Under the pieces are notes generated by a model, which worked only from the letters and a program-made list of their open reading frames with translations, ran no database searches and was not told where the DNA came from. This document shows, in pieces, positions 15,432-23,379 of a DNA stretch of 64,000 bases (position 1 is the first letter of the stretch; each line of letters starts with the position of its first letter). A program made the position numbers and the translations under genes. Source of the DNA: a virus; IMG/VR virus record IMGVR_UViG_3300042463_001065, positions 1 to 64,000 of that record. The stretch is one strand, 5' to 3'.

Positions 15432-18400
15432 ATGGCATCTAGTACAAAAGTATTCGTTTCTCCAGGTGTTTATACCTCAGAAAGAGACTTAACTTTCGTC
15501 GCTCAAAGTGTTGGTGTAACAACATTAGGTTTAGTTGGTGAGACCTTACAGGGACCAGCATTTGAACCTATATTTATCACTAACTTTGACGAGTATCAAG
15601 TTTATTTCGGTGGAACAAGTCCAGAGAAATTCGTAAACACACAAATCCCTAAATATGAAACTTCTTATATTGCAAAATCATATTTACAACAATCAAATCA
15701 ATTATTTGTTACAAGAATATTAGGTCTTTCAGGTTATGACGCTGGACCGTCTTGGTCAATTGTTACTATCGGTAATATTGATAGTTCAACTATTGGTGTA
15801 TCAGGTTCATCACCAACACCGGTAGGTTATGTATATTTTACAGGAACAACAGGGGCTAGTACAAATATTACAATATTACCTTCACTACCATCATTAATAT
15901 CTGCCGATTTTTATAATCAATATACAACAGCAAATGGGGGTAGTTCAAGTCTTTATTTAGATTTCCAAAATTATATTTCAGCACAAGTTGGTTTATTTTC
16001 AATCGCATCACCATTGTCTGGTAAAACCTCTTATTTTTGGGGGTCTGTTAATGATGCAACATTTAATGCGGTTACAGGAGCACCGTACAACACAACCGCA
16101 TATACTGAAACGTTTGGTGTTGATGATGTTATTTTTGCAAATAACAATTTAAGTTCTTATTTAAATGATCCTTGGTACTACGCATTATTTGATTATTCTA
16201 AATCATCAAGTATCGGTAGTTATAATGGTTATGGTTTTGGGGCATCATTAAATTCAATCTCAACAGTGACTTCAGGATACTCAGGGTCTGTTGCAATTTA
16301 CGGTACTGTTTATTCAGGTACTCCTTATAGTGAATACGATGATTTAGTTGTTGCAACATTGAGATCTAGAGGTGTTACAAATTACTCTAGTACACAACAC
16401 GGTCCTGATTTTGAGGTTAGTGCAACAACAGGAGTTAATATTATCACAACAGGAGCATACTCAGGAGTTGCTCTTAATCCATTTGAAACTTTTGTAATTT
16501 CTGGTATTACTAGTGATGCTGAAACGTTCACCTTTGAAACCTCGCTTTCAACAACAGATTCACAATATATTTCCAAAGTATTCGGTAGAAGTAATTTTGG
16601 TAAAGATAGAAACGAAGTGCCTTTATTTATTGAAGAGGTTTATTCAAGTTTATTATTAAATGGTTATAGAAACGGAAAAATTAGAGGTATCTACAATTCA
16701 TTAATTGCGCTACCTGGTGTTACCGACGATTCTAATATTCAAGACTATAGCGATTCAATAGCGTTCTATTTAGAACAATATCAAACACCTGAAACTCCAT
16801 ATATTGTTTCAGAATTAAGAGGTAATAAAGTTTATAAATTATTTAAATTCAAACTTATTTCTGATGGTAACGCGGCAAATAGATTAGTTAAAATGTCTAT
16901 TGGAAACATTTCTTTCTCAAATAGAACTTTTGATGTGTTCATTAGAGATTTCTATGATAATGATCAAAATGTAAGAGTAGTTGAAAGTTTTACTAATTGT
17001 TCAATGGATCCTAGTCAAAACAACTACGTAGCAAATAAAATTGGTACATCTAACGGTGAGTATGAAGTGAGGTCTAAATATGTAATGTTAGATATGAGTG
17101 AGGAGGCACCGACAGACGCAGTCGCTTGTGGTTTTGAAGGTTATATTTCTAGAGAATATGCACAATCAACACCACCATTTGTTATTTATAAAACAAAATA
17201 TTTACAAGCTGGTGAAGTTATTTACAACCCACCTTTTGGATCTTCATCGGGTGGTGATAACCCAGTTATCTCAAATGGAGAAAACCCAAGAAAGGCTTAC
17301 TTAGGTATTTCAAATATCACTGGAATTGATTACGATTTCTTTGAATACAAAGGTAAACAAATTCCTGCTAACTTAGCGACTGATACTGAAGGTATTGATT
17401 GGGGTTATATTACTAAAGGTTTCCATATGGATAGTGGAGCGACGGTAGTTACAATATACAATCCAGCAACCTCAGCATACACACAAGCGTTTGAAGTGGG
17501 TGCCGGTTCATTTAATAGTGAACCTGAAGATTCAGATAATCCATATTTTAGATTGAATACTCGTAAATTTACAGTATTGGCTTATGGTGGTTTTGATGGA
17601 TGGGACATTTATAGAGAATATAGAACAAATGGTGATACATTCGCATTAGGTCAATCAGGATTTAAATACGGAGCAGCATCTTCAGTAACTTTCCCAACCG
17701 CATCAGGATGGGGAGCATTCAAACAAATTTCAGGACCTAACCAAGAGACTTGGGCAAATACTGACTACTACGCATACAAATGGGGTCAAGCAACTTTTGC
17801 AAATCCTGAATCTGTTAATATTAACATATTTGTAACACCGGGTATTGATTATTACTACAACTCAAATTTAGTTGAAGATGCGATTGATATGGTTGAAACA
17901 GATAGAGCAGACTCAATCTATATTTGTACAACACCTGACTTTAACTTATTATTACCATCTTATCAAGATATTGAAGAGGGATTAGTTTATCCACAAGAGA
18001 TTGTTGATAGACTAGAAAACACAGGTATAGATTCTAACTACACTGCAACATACTATCCATGGGTATTAACGAGAGACACGGTAAATAATACACAGATTTA
18101 TATCCCACCAACAGCTGAGGTTACTAAAAACTTGGCGTTAACTGATAACATTGCATTCCCTTGGTTTGCATCTGCAGGTTACACAAGAGGTTTAGTTAAC
18201 GCGATTAGAGCACGTAAAAAATTAACTCAAGAAGATAGAGACACTCTTTATAAAGGTAGAGTTAACCCAATCGCAACATTCTCAGACGTTGGTACAGTAA
18301 TTTGGGGTAATAAAACATTACAAGTTAGAGAATCTGCACTTGATAGAATCAACGTAAGGAGATTGTTATTACAAGCACGTAAATTGATTTCAGCTGTAGC

Positions 18401-18653
18401 CGTTAGATTATTGTTTGAACAAAACGATGATAAAGTAAGACAACAGTTCCTAGACTCAGTCAACCCAATTTTAGATTCAATAAGAAGAGATAGAGGTTTG
18501 ATTGACTTTAGAGTTACCGTTTCAAACACTCCTGAAGATTTAGATTCTAATACGTTAACAGGTAAAATTTTCTTGAAACCTACAAGGGCGTTAGAATACA
18601 TTGATATTGAATTTGTAATTACACCAACAGGAGCGTCTTTTGACGATGTATAA
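15432..18653 (+). CDS. Contractile tail sheath protein
   Basis: 1073 residues, well beyond the roughly 660 of the T4 sheath. The N-terminus (SPGVYTSERDLTFVAQSVGVTTLGLVGETLQGPAFEP) and C-terminal quarter (NTQIYIPPTAEV, FPWFASAGYTRG, INVRRLLLQARKLISAVAVRLLFEQ) are the classic sheath framework that polymerises around the tube and contracts. The C-terminal domain holds the strands that link neighbouring subunits. The extra length is a Gly/Ser/Thr-rich middle region, about residues 100-380, which probably forms surface domains. It begins a late unit with a TATTTATA box, and a terminator follows. The tube gene is 1.2 kb downstream instead of adjacent, with a tiny gene and a HAD gene inserted between. 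Confidence 0.93.
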   Translation: MASSTKVFVSPGVYTSERDLTFVAQSVGVTTLGLVGETLQGPAFEPIFITNFDEYQVYFGGTSPEKFVNTQIPKYETSYIAKSYLQQSNQLFVTRILGLSGYDAGPSWSIVTIGNIDSSTIGVSGSSPTPVGYVYFTGTTGASTNITILPSLPSLISADFYNQYTTANGGSSSLYLDFQNYISAQVGLFSIASPLSGKTSYFWGSVNDATFNAVTGAPYNTTAYTETFGVDDVIFANNNLSSYLNDPWYYALFDYSKSSSIGSYNGYGFGASLNSISTVTSGYSGSVAIYGTVYSGTPYSEYDDLVVATLRSRGVTNYSSTQHGPDFEVSATTGVNIITTGAYSGVALNPFETFVISGITSDAETFTFETSLSTTDSQYISKVFGRSNFGKDRNEVPLFIEEVYSSLLLNGYRNGKIRGIYNSLIALPGVTDDSNIQDYSDSIAFYLEQYQTPETPYIVSELRGNKVYKLFKFKLISDGNAANRLVKMSIGNISFSNRTFDVFIRDFYDNDQNVRVVESFTNCSMDPSQNNYVANKIGTSNGEYEVRSKYVMLDMSEEAPTDAVACGFEGYISREYAQSTPPFVIYKTKYLQAGEVIYNPPFGSSSGGDNPVISNGENPRKAYLGISNITGIDYDFFEYKGKQIPANLATDTEGIDWGYITKGFHMDSGATVVTIYNPATSAYTQAFEVGAGSFNSEPEDSDNPYFRLNTRKFTVLAYGGFDGWDIYREYRTNGDTFALGQSGFKYGAASSVTFPTASGWGAFKQISGPNQETWANTDYYAYKWGQATFANPESVNINIFVTPGIDYYYNSNLVEDAIDMVETDRADSIYICTTPDFNLLLPSYQDIEEGLVYPQEIVDRLENTGIDSNYTATYYPWVLTRDTVNNTQIYIPPTAEVTKNLALTDNIAFPWFASAGYTRGLVNAIRARKKLTQEDRDTLYKGRVNPIATFSDVGTVIWGNKTLQVRESALDRINVRRLLLQARKLISAVAVRLLFEQNDDKVRQQFLDSVNPILDSIRRDRGLIDFRVTVSNTPEDLDSNTLTGKIFLKPTRALEYIDIEFVITPTGASFDDV

Positions 18654-18666
18654 TAAAAAATAAAAT

Positions 18667-18694
18667 TAATGGGGAGTAGAAATATTCCCCATTA
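18667..18694 (+). terminator. Terminator-like hairpin after the sheath gene
   Basis: Stem TAATGGGGA/TCCCCATTA (9 bp) with a 10-base loop, 13 bases after the sheath stop. The following sequence is TA-rich without a long T-run. Confidence 0.65.
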
Positions 18695-18696
18695 TA

Positions 18697-18704
18697 TATT
18701 TATT
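18697..18704 (+). promoter_or_regulatory. TATTTATT box before the tiny gene at 18717
   Basis: TATTTATT immediately after the hairpin and 12 bases before the start codon. Confidence 0.4.
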
Positions 18705-18716
18705 AAAAAAAAAGTT

Positions 18717-18857
18717 ATGAAAATTAAAAAAAAATTAATTAAAGAAACTGTGGGTGATATTAGTAGAAATCATACAACATACTCACAAAAAAAACAAAAC
18801 ATAATCATAACTGAAAGCCAGTTAGAAAAAATTTTAGAGTTCATCAATAAAAAATGA
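18717..18857 (+). CDS. 46-residue protein with capsid-targeting-like N-terminus
   Basis: The start ATG at 18717 follows an A-rich run; an upstream ATG at 18669 is inside the terminator and is rejected. The first ten residues (MKIKKKLIKE) are strongly basic and end in I8-K9-E10, a match to the prohead protease signal. The C-terminal half contains IIITESQLEKILEFIN, similar to IIRLNERELSRLV in the acidic repeat protein at 12959. The stop overlaps the HAD start (ATGA), so the two are coupled. No function can be assigned; a packaged peptide or a leader for the HAD gene are both possible. Confidence 0.55.
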   Translation: MKIKKKLIKETVGDISRNHTTYSQKKQNIIITESQLEKILEFINKK

Positions 18858-19732
18858 ATATAAAAAAACACGTATATAATTATTTAAACAAACGTAGAAT
18901 ACACGAGGGTTTTGATGAAGAAGGAAATCCTGACACAAAATACTATGCGTTTGATTGGGACGACAATATTGTTTTTATGCCAACACAAATTATGGTGATG
19001 ACTGAAAACGAAGAAGAGATTGGAATGTCCACTGAAGATTTTGCTGAACACAGACACGAATTGGGGGTTGAACCTTTTAATTATAAAGGAACTACCGTTG
19101 TTGGTTACGCACCTAATCCATTTAGAAACTTCAGATTAGAAGGAGATAAAAGATTTATTATAGACTCAATGGTTGCATCACCGGGTCCATCATGGAACGA
19201 TTTTGTGGAATGTATTAATGGAGGGTCAATATTTGCAATTATTACAGCGAGAGGTCACAATCCTGAAACATTAAAAGAAGCGACGTATAATTATATTGTT
19301 TCTAATCATAACGGTATAAATAAAAATACATTAGTACAGAATTTAAAAAAATATAGAAATTTTAGTGCTGAAGAAAATTTAGAAGAGGGGTTTGAATTAA
19401 ATTTCACAGATAAAGATTTAATTGACGAATATTTAGATATGTGTAGATTTCATCCTGTTACTTTTGGGGAGGGTAGTGCTGCAAATCCTGAAGAAGGAAA
19501 AATTAAAGCTATGAGAACTTTTATTAGTTATTGTAAAGATTTGGCAAAAGAAATAGGTGAAAAGGCATTTTTTAAAAATGATATGAATAATCAAGAAATA
19601 ATACCTTCTATTGGTTTTTCAGATGATGATTTAAAAAACGTAGAAAAAATGAAAGAATTTTTATCTAGTGAATATGAAGAAAATCCAGTAAAAACATATT
19701 TAACTAAAGGAAATATTAAAAAAGAATATTAA
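18854..19732 (+). CDS. HAD-superfamily phosphatase
   Basis: 292 residues. HAD motif I is FDWDDN (D34 nucleophile, D36 acid), motif II is T130 in AIITARG, a Lys near 217 (EGKIKA) may be motif III, and motif IV is the acidic GFSDDD (256-258). The enzyme therefore should hydrolyse a phosphate ester through an aspartyl-phosphate; the substrate is unknown and could be a nucleotide, a nucleic-acid end or a small metabolite. The first 18 residues (MNIKKHVYNYLNKRRIHE) are basic and end in I16-H17-E18, like the other proteins with a possible capsid-targeting signal. It lies between sheath and tube and is coupled by overlap to the tiny upstream gene. Confidence 0.8.
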   Translation: MNIKKHVYNYLNKRRIHEGFDEEGNPDTKYYAFDWDDNIVFMPTQIMVMTENEEEIGMSTEDFAEHRHELGVEPFNYKGTTVVGYAPNPFRNFRLEGDKRFIIDSMVASPGPSWNDFVECINGGSIFAIITARGHNPETLKEATYNYIVSNHNGINKNTLVQNLKKYRNFSAEENLEEGFELNFTDKDLIDEYLDMCRFHPVTFGEGSAANPEEGKIKAMRTFISYCKDLAKEIGEKAFFKNDMNNQEIIPSIGFSDDDLKNVEKMKEFLSSEYEENPVKTYLTKGNIKKEY

Positions 19733-19799
19733 AACCGGATTCTATATAAGAATATTTTTTAAATAGAAAAAGTAAATAGAAAAAAAATAAACAACACAA

Positions 19800-19807
19800 T
19801 ATTTATA
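19800..19807 (+). promoter_or_regulatory. TATTTATA box before the tail tube gene
   Basis: TATTTATA 31 bases before the tube start, the same spacing as at the sheath gene. Confidence 0.5.
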
Positions 19808-19838
19808 TAATAAATAAAACAATTAAAAAAGAGAAAAC

Positions 19839-20327
19839 ATGGCTGATTTATTAATGAAAATGCCTTTTCAGTATGAACCTAAAAGAAAAAATAGGTTTAT
19901 TATGACATTTCCTTCTTCTTTGGGTATCAATTCATGGTATGTTGAAAGTGCGTCAAGACCATCAATAGATATTGGAAAAAAAGAAATTAAATTCTTAAAC
20001 ACTGAAACATACGTATCAGGATCATTCAAATGGGGTGAGATTACTGTAAAATTAAGAGACCCAATCGGACCTTCTGCATCTCAAGCAGTTATGGAATGGG
20101 TTCGTTTACATGCAGAATCAGTAACAGGTCGTATGGGTTATGCTGCGGGGTACAAAAAAGATGTTGATTTAGAAATGTTAGACCCAACGGGAGTTGCAGT
20201 TGAAAAATGGATTCTACAAGGATGTTTAATAACTAAAGCGTCATTTGGAGATTTAGGTTACGGTGGTGATGATTTAGCTATGGTTGATATGACCTTACAA
20301 CCTGATAGATGTATATTAGTTTACTAA
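19839..20327 (+). CDS. Tail tube protein (gp19 family)
   Basis: 162 residues, the usual length of T4 gp19 (163). Family phrases are present: KRKNRFIMTFPSSLGINSWYV, SASRPSID, IKFLNTETYVSG, ITVKLRDPIGPSASQAVMEW and the terminal MVDMTLQPDRCILVY. Hexamer rings of this protein form the inner tail tube through which DNA passes, surrounded by the sheath encoded upstream. It has its own TATTTATA box and a strong terminator after it, so it is probably made at high level as a single-gene transcript. Confidence 0.93.
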   Translation: MADLLMKMPFQYEPKRKNRFIMTFPSSLGINSWYVESASRPSIDIGKKEIKFLNTETYVSGSFKWGEITVKLRDPIGPSASQAVMEWVRLHAESVTGRMGYAAGYKKDVDLEMLDPTGVAVEKWILQGCLITKASFGDLGYGGDDLAMVDMTLQPDRCILVY

Positions 20328-20348
20328 AAAATTAATTTTATAATATTG

Positions 20349-20376
20349 AACCCATCTTTAATAGGTGGGTTTTTTT
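20349..20376 (+). terminator. Rho-independent terminator after the tube gene
   Basis: Stem AACCCATC/GGTGGGTT (one T-G pair) with loop TTTAATA, followed by seven Ts. Confidence 0.85.
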
Positions 20377-20421
20377 ATTTACATAAAGTAATAGTTAATT
20401 ATTTTTAAAGAAAAAAATATT

Positions 20422-21174
20422 ATGGATAACGCTGCAGAATATGGTCAAATGAATTTTAATCTACCACATGACGTGGTAAAATTACCTTCTAAAGGAATTT
20501 TTTATACACCAAAAAAAGAATCAGTTAAAGTAGGATATTTAACGGCAAGTGATGAAAACTTATTAATGTCACAAAATAGTTCTAAAGATGGTATTGTTAA
20601 TACTCTATTAAAAAATAAAATTTATGAACCTGGATTTAACATTGATCAGTTAATAACCGTTGATGTTCAAGCAATACTTTTATTTTTAAGAAATACCGCA
20701 TTTGGTCCTGAATATAATATAAGTGTAAGAGACCCAAGAACAGATAAATTTTTTGATGTGACAGTCATTTTAGATGAGGTATCTTATATACCTATGGAAA
20801 ATACTCCGGATAGTGAAGGTTTATTTACTTATACTTTACCCAAATCACAAAAGATTGTAAAATTCAAATTAATGAATCTTGGAGAAGAGAAAAAAATTGA
20901 TTCATTATTAGAGAATTACCCTAAAGGTATGATTGTACCTGTTATAACAAAAAGATTGGAAACACAAATTGTTGAATTAGATGGAAGTAGAGATAAAGGA
21001 GTTATTGCTACATTCATCAATAATATGCCTATTTCAGATTCTAAAGAACTTAGAAAATTCATAAACATATGTGAACCTAAAATGGATTTACAAAGAAAAG
21101 TTATCGCCCCGTCTGGAGAAGAAGTAATAGTTGATATTGCTTTTGGGGTGGAATTTTTTCGCCCTTTCTTCTAA
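20422..21174 (+). CDS. Baseplate hub/tail assembly protein (T4 gp26-like)
   Basis: 250 residues. The opening VVKLPSKGIFYTP, then VGYLTASDENLLM, DVQAILLFLRNTAFGPEY and the C-terminal VDIAFGVEFFRPFF fit the T4 gp26-like baseplate assembly family, whose members begin with a LPSKG motif. Such proteins assist tail assembly and are encoded next to the tape measure. The following reading frame overlaps it and has no good start codon, so a fraction of ribosomes probably shift frame near the end to make a longer product, as in other tail chaperones. Confidence 0.75.
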   Translation: MDNAAEYGQMNFNLPHDVVKLPSKGIFYTPKKESVKVGYLTASDENLLMSQNSSKDGIVNTLLKNKIYEPGFNIDQLITVDVQAILLFLRNTAFGPEYNISVRDPRTDKFFDVTVILDEVSYIPMENTPDSEGLFTYTLPKSQKIVKFKLMNLGEEKKIDSLLENYPKGMIVPVITKRLETQIVELDGSRDKGVIATFINNMPISDSKELRKFINICEPKMDLQRKVIAPSGEEVIVDIAFGVEFFRPFF

Positions 21175-21319
21175 TTTCAAACTTTATTTATTAGACGAAA
21201 TATATTATTTAGTAAAATACGGAAATTTTTCTTATTCCGATTTAATGTCAATGCCTGTTTATGAAAGAAAATTCTTTATTGACAAACTATATAAAGAATA
21301 CGAAAAAAATGACGACTAA
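21131..21319 (+). CDS. Frameshift extension of the tail assembly protein
   Basis: The open frame from 21131 to 21319 (+1, or equivalently -2, relative to the upstream gene) encodes SNFKLYLLDEIYYLVKYGNF and MPVYERKFFIDKLYKEY. The MP-x-x-x-R-K-F pattern recurs in small proteins beside gp26-like genes. No ATG precedes the conserved part; the first is internal, at SDLMSMP, and only TTG is available upstream. A T6 run at 21154-21159 and a TTCTTCTAA stop context at 21166-21174 are candidate slip sites. A separate TTG-initiated protein is the alternative. Confidence 0.55.
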   Translation: MILLLGWNFFALSSNFKLYLLDEIYYLVKYGNFSYSDLMSMPVYERKFFIDKLYKEYEKNDD

Positions 21320-21320
21320 C

Positions 21321-21328
21321 TATTTATA
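21321..21328 (+). promoter_or_regulatory. TATTTATA box before the tape measure gene
   Basis: TATTTATA immediately after the preceding stop and 12 bases before the tape measure start. Confidence 0.45.
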
Positions 21329-21340
21329 TAATAAAAAATT

Positions 21341-23341
21341 ATGATGTGGTTGTTATCAACAGGACCTAATACTGAGTGGGATGCTAAGGGACAGACAATT
21401 AAAGAAATTTTTGACACCATAGGTGGTGCCTTAGACAAACTACAAGATCCTGCTACCACAATGAGGGGCTTAACCGAAATGGAGGACAAGGCAAGGTCTT
21501 TACAAAGAACTATGTCCAGTGGGATGGTTTTTGAATCATCAAACTTCAGAGAACAACTTTTCAAATCATATAATGAAGTCCTAAAAATGGGAGGAACTTT
21601 TGAAGACATTACTAATTCAGTACAAGGGTTTTCAAAAGGAATGGAAAAAATTGTCTTCATGACTTCTGATACTACACAATTTGGTGAAACATTTGCCGAA
21701 AGTTTAGTTGGCATGTCTAAAACGACAGGACTCGCATCTGAAAGTTTGGGTGGTATGGTTGCTGAATTTATGAGACTTGAAGGATCTCAAATAAAAAGTA
21801 TTGAAACTATGCAAAAATTAGCAAAAACTGCTCGTATGTCTGGGGTTGATAGTGGAAAACTTTTGGAAGAAATTAAAGGATCTATAACTAAAATTGATAG
21901 TTATGGTTTTAAAAGTGGACTTGAGGGACTAACTAAAATGGCAATTCAAGCTAAACAACTTAGAACAAGTGTTGATGAAATTGGTGCACTTTCTAAATCT
22001 GTTGATTTGTGGGATCCTGAAAAGGCGATAGAAACCGCAGCCAATATGCAAATGTTAGGAGGATCAATTGGATCTTTAGGGGATCCTTTTAAACTAATGA
22101 ACATGGGTATGAATGATGTTGAGGCTTTACAGAATCAAATGATTGATTTGGCCGCAAGTGCATACAAAGTAAATGAAAAAACTGGCGAAATTGAAATTGA
22201 TCCTTTATCTAGACAGAGATTAAAAGCTCAAGCAGAGGCCATGGGAACCACTTTAGATAAAATGACTAAAATAGGTAGAGAGGCGTTTAAGGCTAAACAA
22301 GTGATGAGTGAAATGTCAGGTACTGGACTTGCCGACATACCAAAAGACCAAAAAGATTTATTAGCGTCACTTACCGAATTTAAAGGTGGAAAAATGTCAA
22401 TAGATATTCCTGGTTTGAAAACGGATGATTTGGCAACTGAAATGGAAAAAAGTCCCGCTAAAATTCAGGCGGCTCTTGAAGATTATCAAAAAAAGGCGGC
22501 TCTTTCTGATAAAGATTTGGCGGTACAAGGTTTAACTCTTCAAGAACAACTTAATGCAGACGCTCGTGTAATACGAGACACTCTTTTAACACAACTTGGA
22601 GACAAACAAAGACAAACAATTATAGATCAATTTCGTAGTGGTATTGATATTGTAGGAGGAAACGTTAAAGAAGGTGTAAATCAAGCTGCGGATATTGCTC
22701 GTGAAGGTGTAAAAAATGTTACTGAAAGATTTAAAGAGGGGTCTAAAGATGGTGGAAAAATATCGGCTCAAGAAGAGGGAGAAAAAAAAACAGAAGAAAG
22801 AAATATAGGAAAAGATAAAATAAACAGAGGTGTGTCTTCATCTTCTAATAGCGGATCAAGCGGAGGAAGCGGAGGAAGCGGAGGTTCAAACTCCGGTAAA
22901 GGTTCGGCACAAGGGGGTGCTCAAAAAGAAGATGATGCTGCTTTTTCAACAGGAAATAAAGTTTTAAGTTTAGGTAAAGGTGAAATGTTTAATTTTATTA
23001 AAGAAGATGAGGCAGTATTTGCACCAAACTTATTAAAAAACTTAGACATCCTCAAAAAAACATATGAGGATTCATTTAAAATTAAAAATAATTTTGAGGG
23101 TAATAGAAGTTTAGATAATATTAAACAAATGTCATCCGCACCTTCAAGTATTAAAACTGAGTCAACTCAAAAAATTGAAGCATCAGGAGACATAAATATA
23201 AACATTAATGTCAATACTAGTGGAACCTTATCCGATGCTCTTATGAAAGATAGGGCATTTACTCAAGAATTAAAAAATAGAGTCATGACAATTATCAAAG
23301 ATAAGTCAAAAATCTCAGTAGAAAAAGGTCAAGTAAGATAA
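21341..23341 (+). CDS. Tail tape measure protein
   Basis: 666 residues, largely alpha-helical and coiled-coil-like (AAALEDYQKK-type regions, EKKTEERNIGKDKIN), with a Ser/Gly-rich linker around residues 508-530. It follows the assembly chaperone and precedes the hub genes, the standard tape measure position. Unlike many tape measures it has no clear transmembrane segment. By the rule of about 0.15 nm per residue it would set a tail near 100 nm, in the T4 range; this is an estimate. The C-terminus (SGDINININVNTSGTLSDAL) is a beta-rich tail also seen in structural proteins. Confidence 0.75.
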   Translation: MMWLLSTGPNTEWDAKGQTIKEIFDTIGGALDKLQDPATTMRGLTEMEDKARSLQRTMSSGMVFESSNFREQLFKSYNEVLKMGGTFEDITNSVQGFSKGMEKIVFMTSDTTQFGETFAESLVGMSKTTGLASESLGGMVAEFMRLEGSQIKSIETMQKLAKTARMSGVDSGKLLEEIKGSITKIDSYGFKSGLEGLTKMAIQAKQLRTSVDEIGALSKSVDLWDPEKAIETAANMQMLGGSIGSLGDPFKLMNMGMNDVEALQNQMIDLAASAYKVNEKTGEIEIDPLSRQRLKAQAEAMGTTLDKMTKIGREAFKAKQVMSEMSGTGLADIPKDQKDLLASLTEFKGGKMSIDIPGLKTDDLATEMEKSPAKIQAALEDYQKKAALSDKDLAVQGLTLQEQLNADARVIRDTLLTQLGDKQRQTIIDQFRSGIDIVGGNVKEGVNQAADIAREGVKNVTERFKEGSKDGGKISAQEEGEKKTEERNIGKDKINRGVSSSSNSGSSGGSGGSGGSNSGKGSAQGGAQKEDDAAFSTGNKVLSLGKGEMFNFIKEDEAVFAPNLLKNLDILKKTYEDSFKIKNNFEGNRSLDNIKQMSSAPSSIKTESTQKIEASGDINININVNTSGTLSDALMKDRAFTQELKNRVMTIIKDKSKISVEKGQVR

Positions 23342-23358
23342 AAAAAATACCCATCATC

Positions 23359-23366
23359 TATTTATA
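23359..23366 (+). promoter_or_regulatory. TATTTATA box before the first giant hub gene
   Basis: TATTTATA running into AATAAAAC, 13 bases before the start. The combined sequence also contains TATAAATA, the T4 late promoter box, in the sense direction. Confidence 0.5.
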
Positions 23367-23379
23367 AATAAAACATTAG

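Noticed and set aside
18669-18716. Upstream ATG for the tiny gene at 18717
   Set aside because: It lies within the terminator-like hairpin; the translated leader has no matching pattern.
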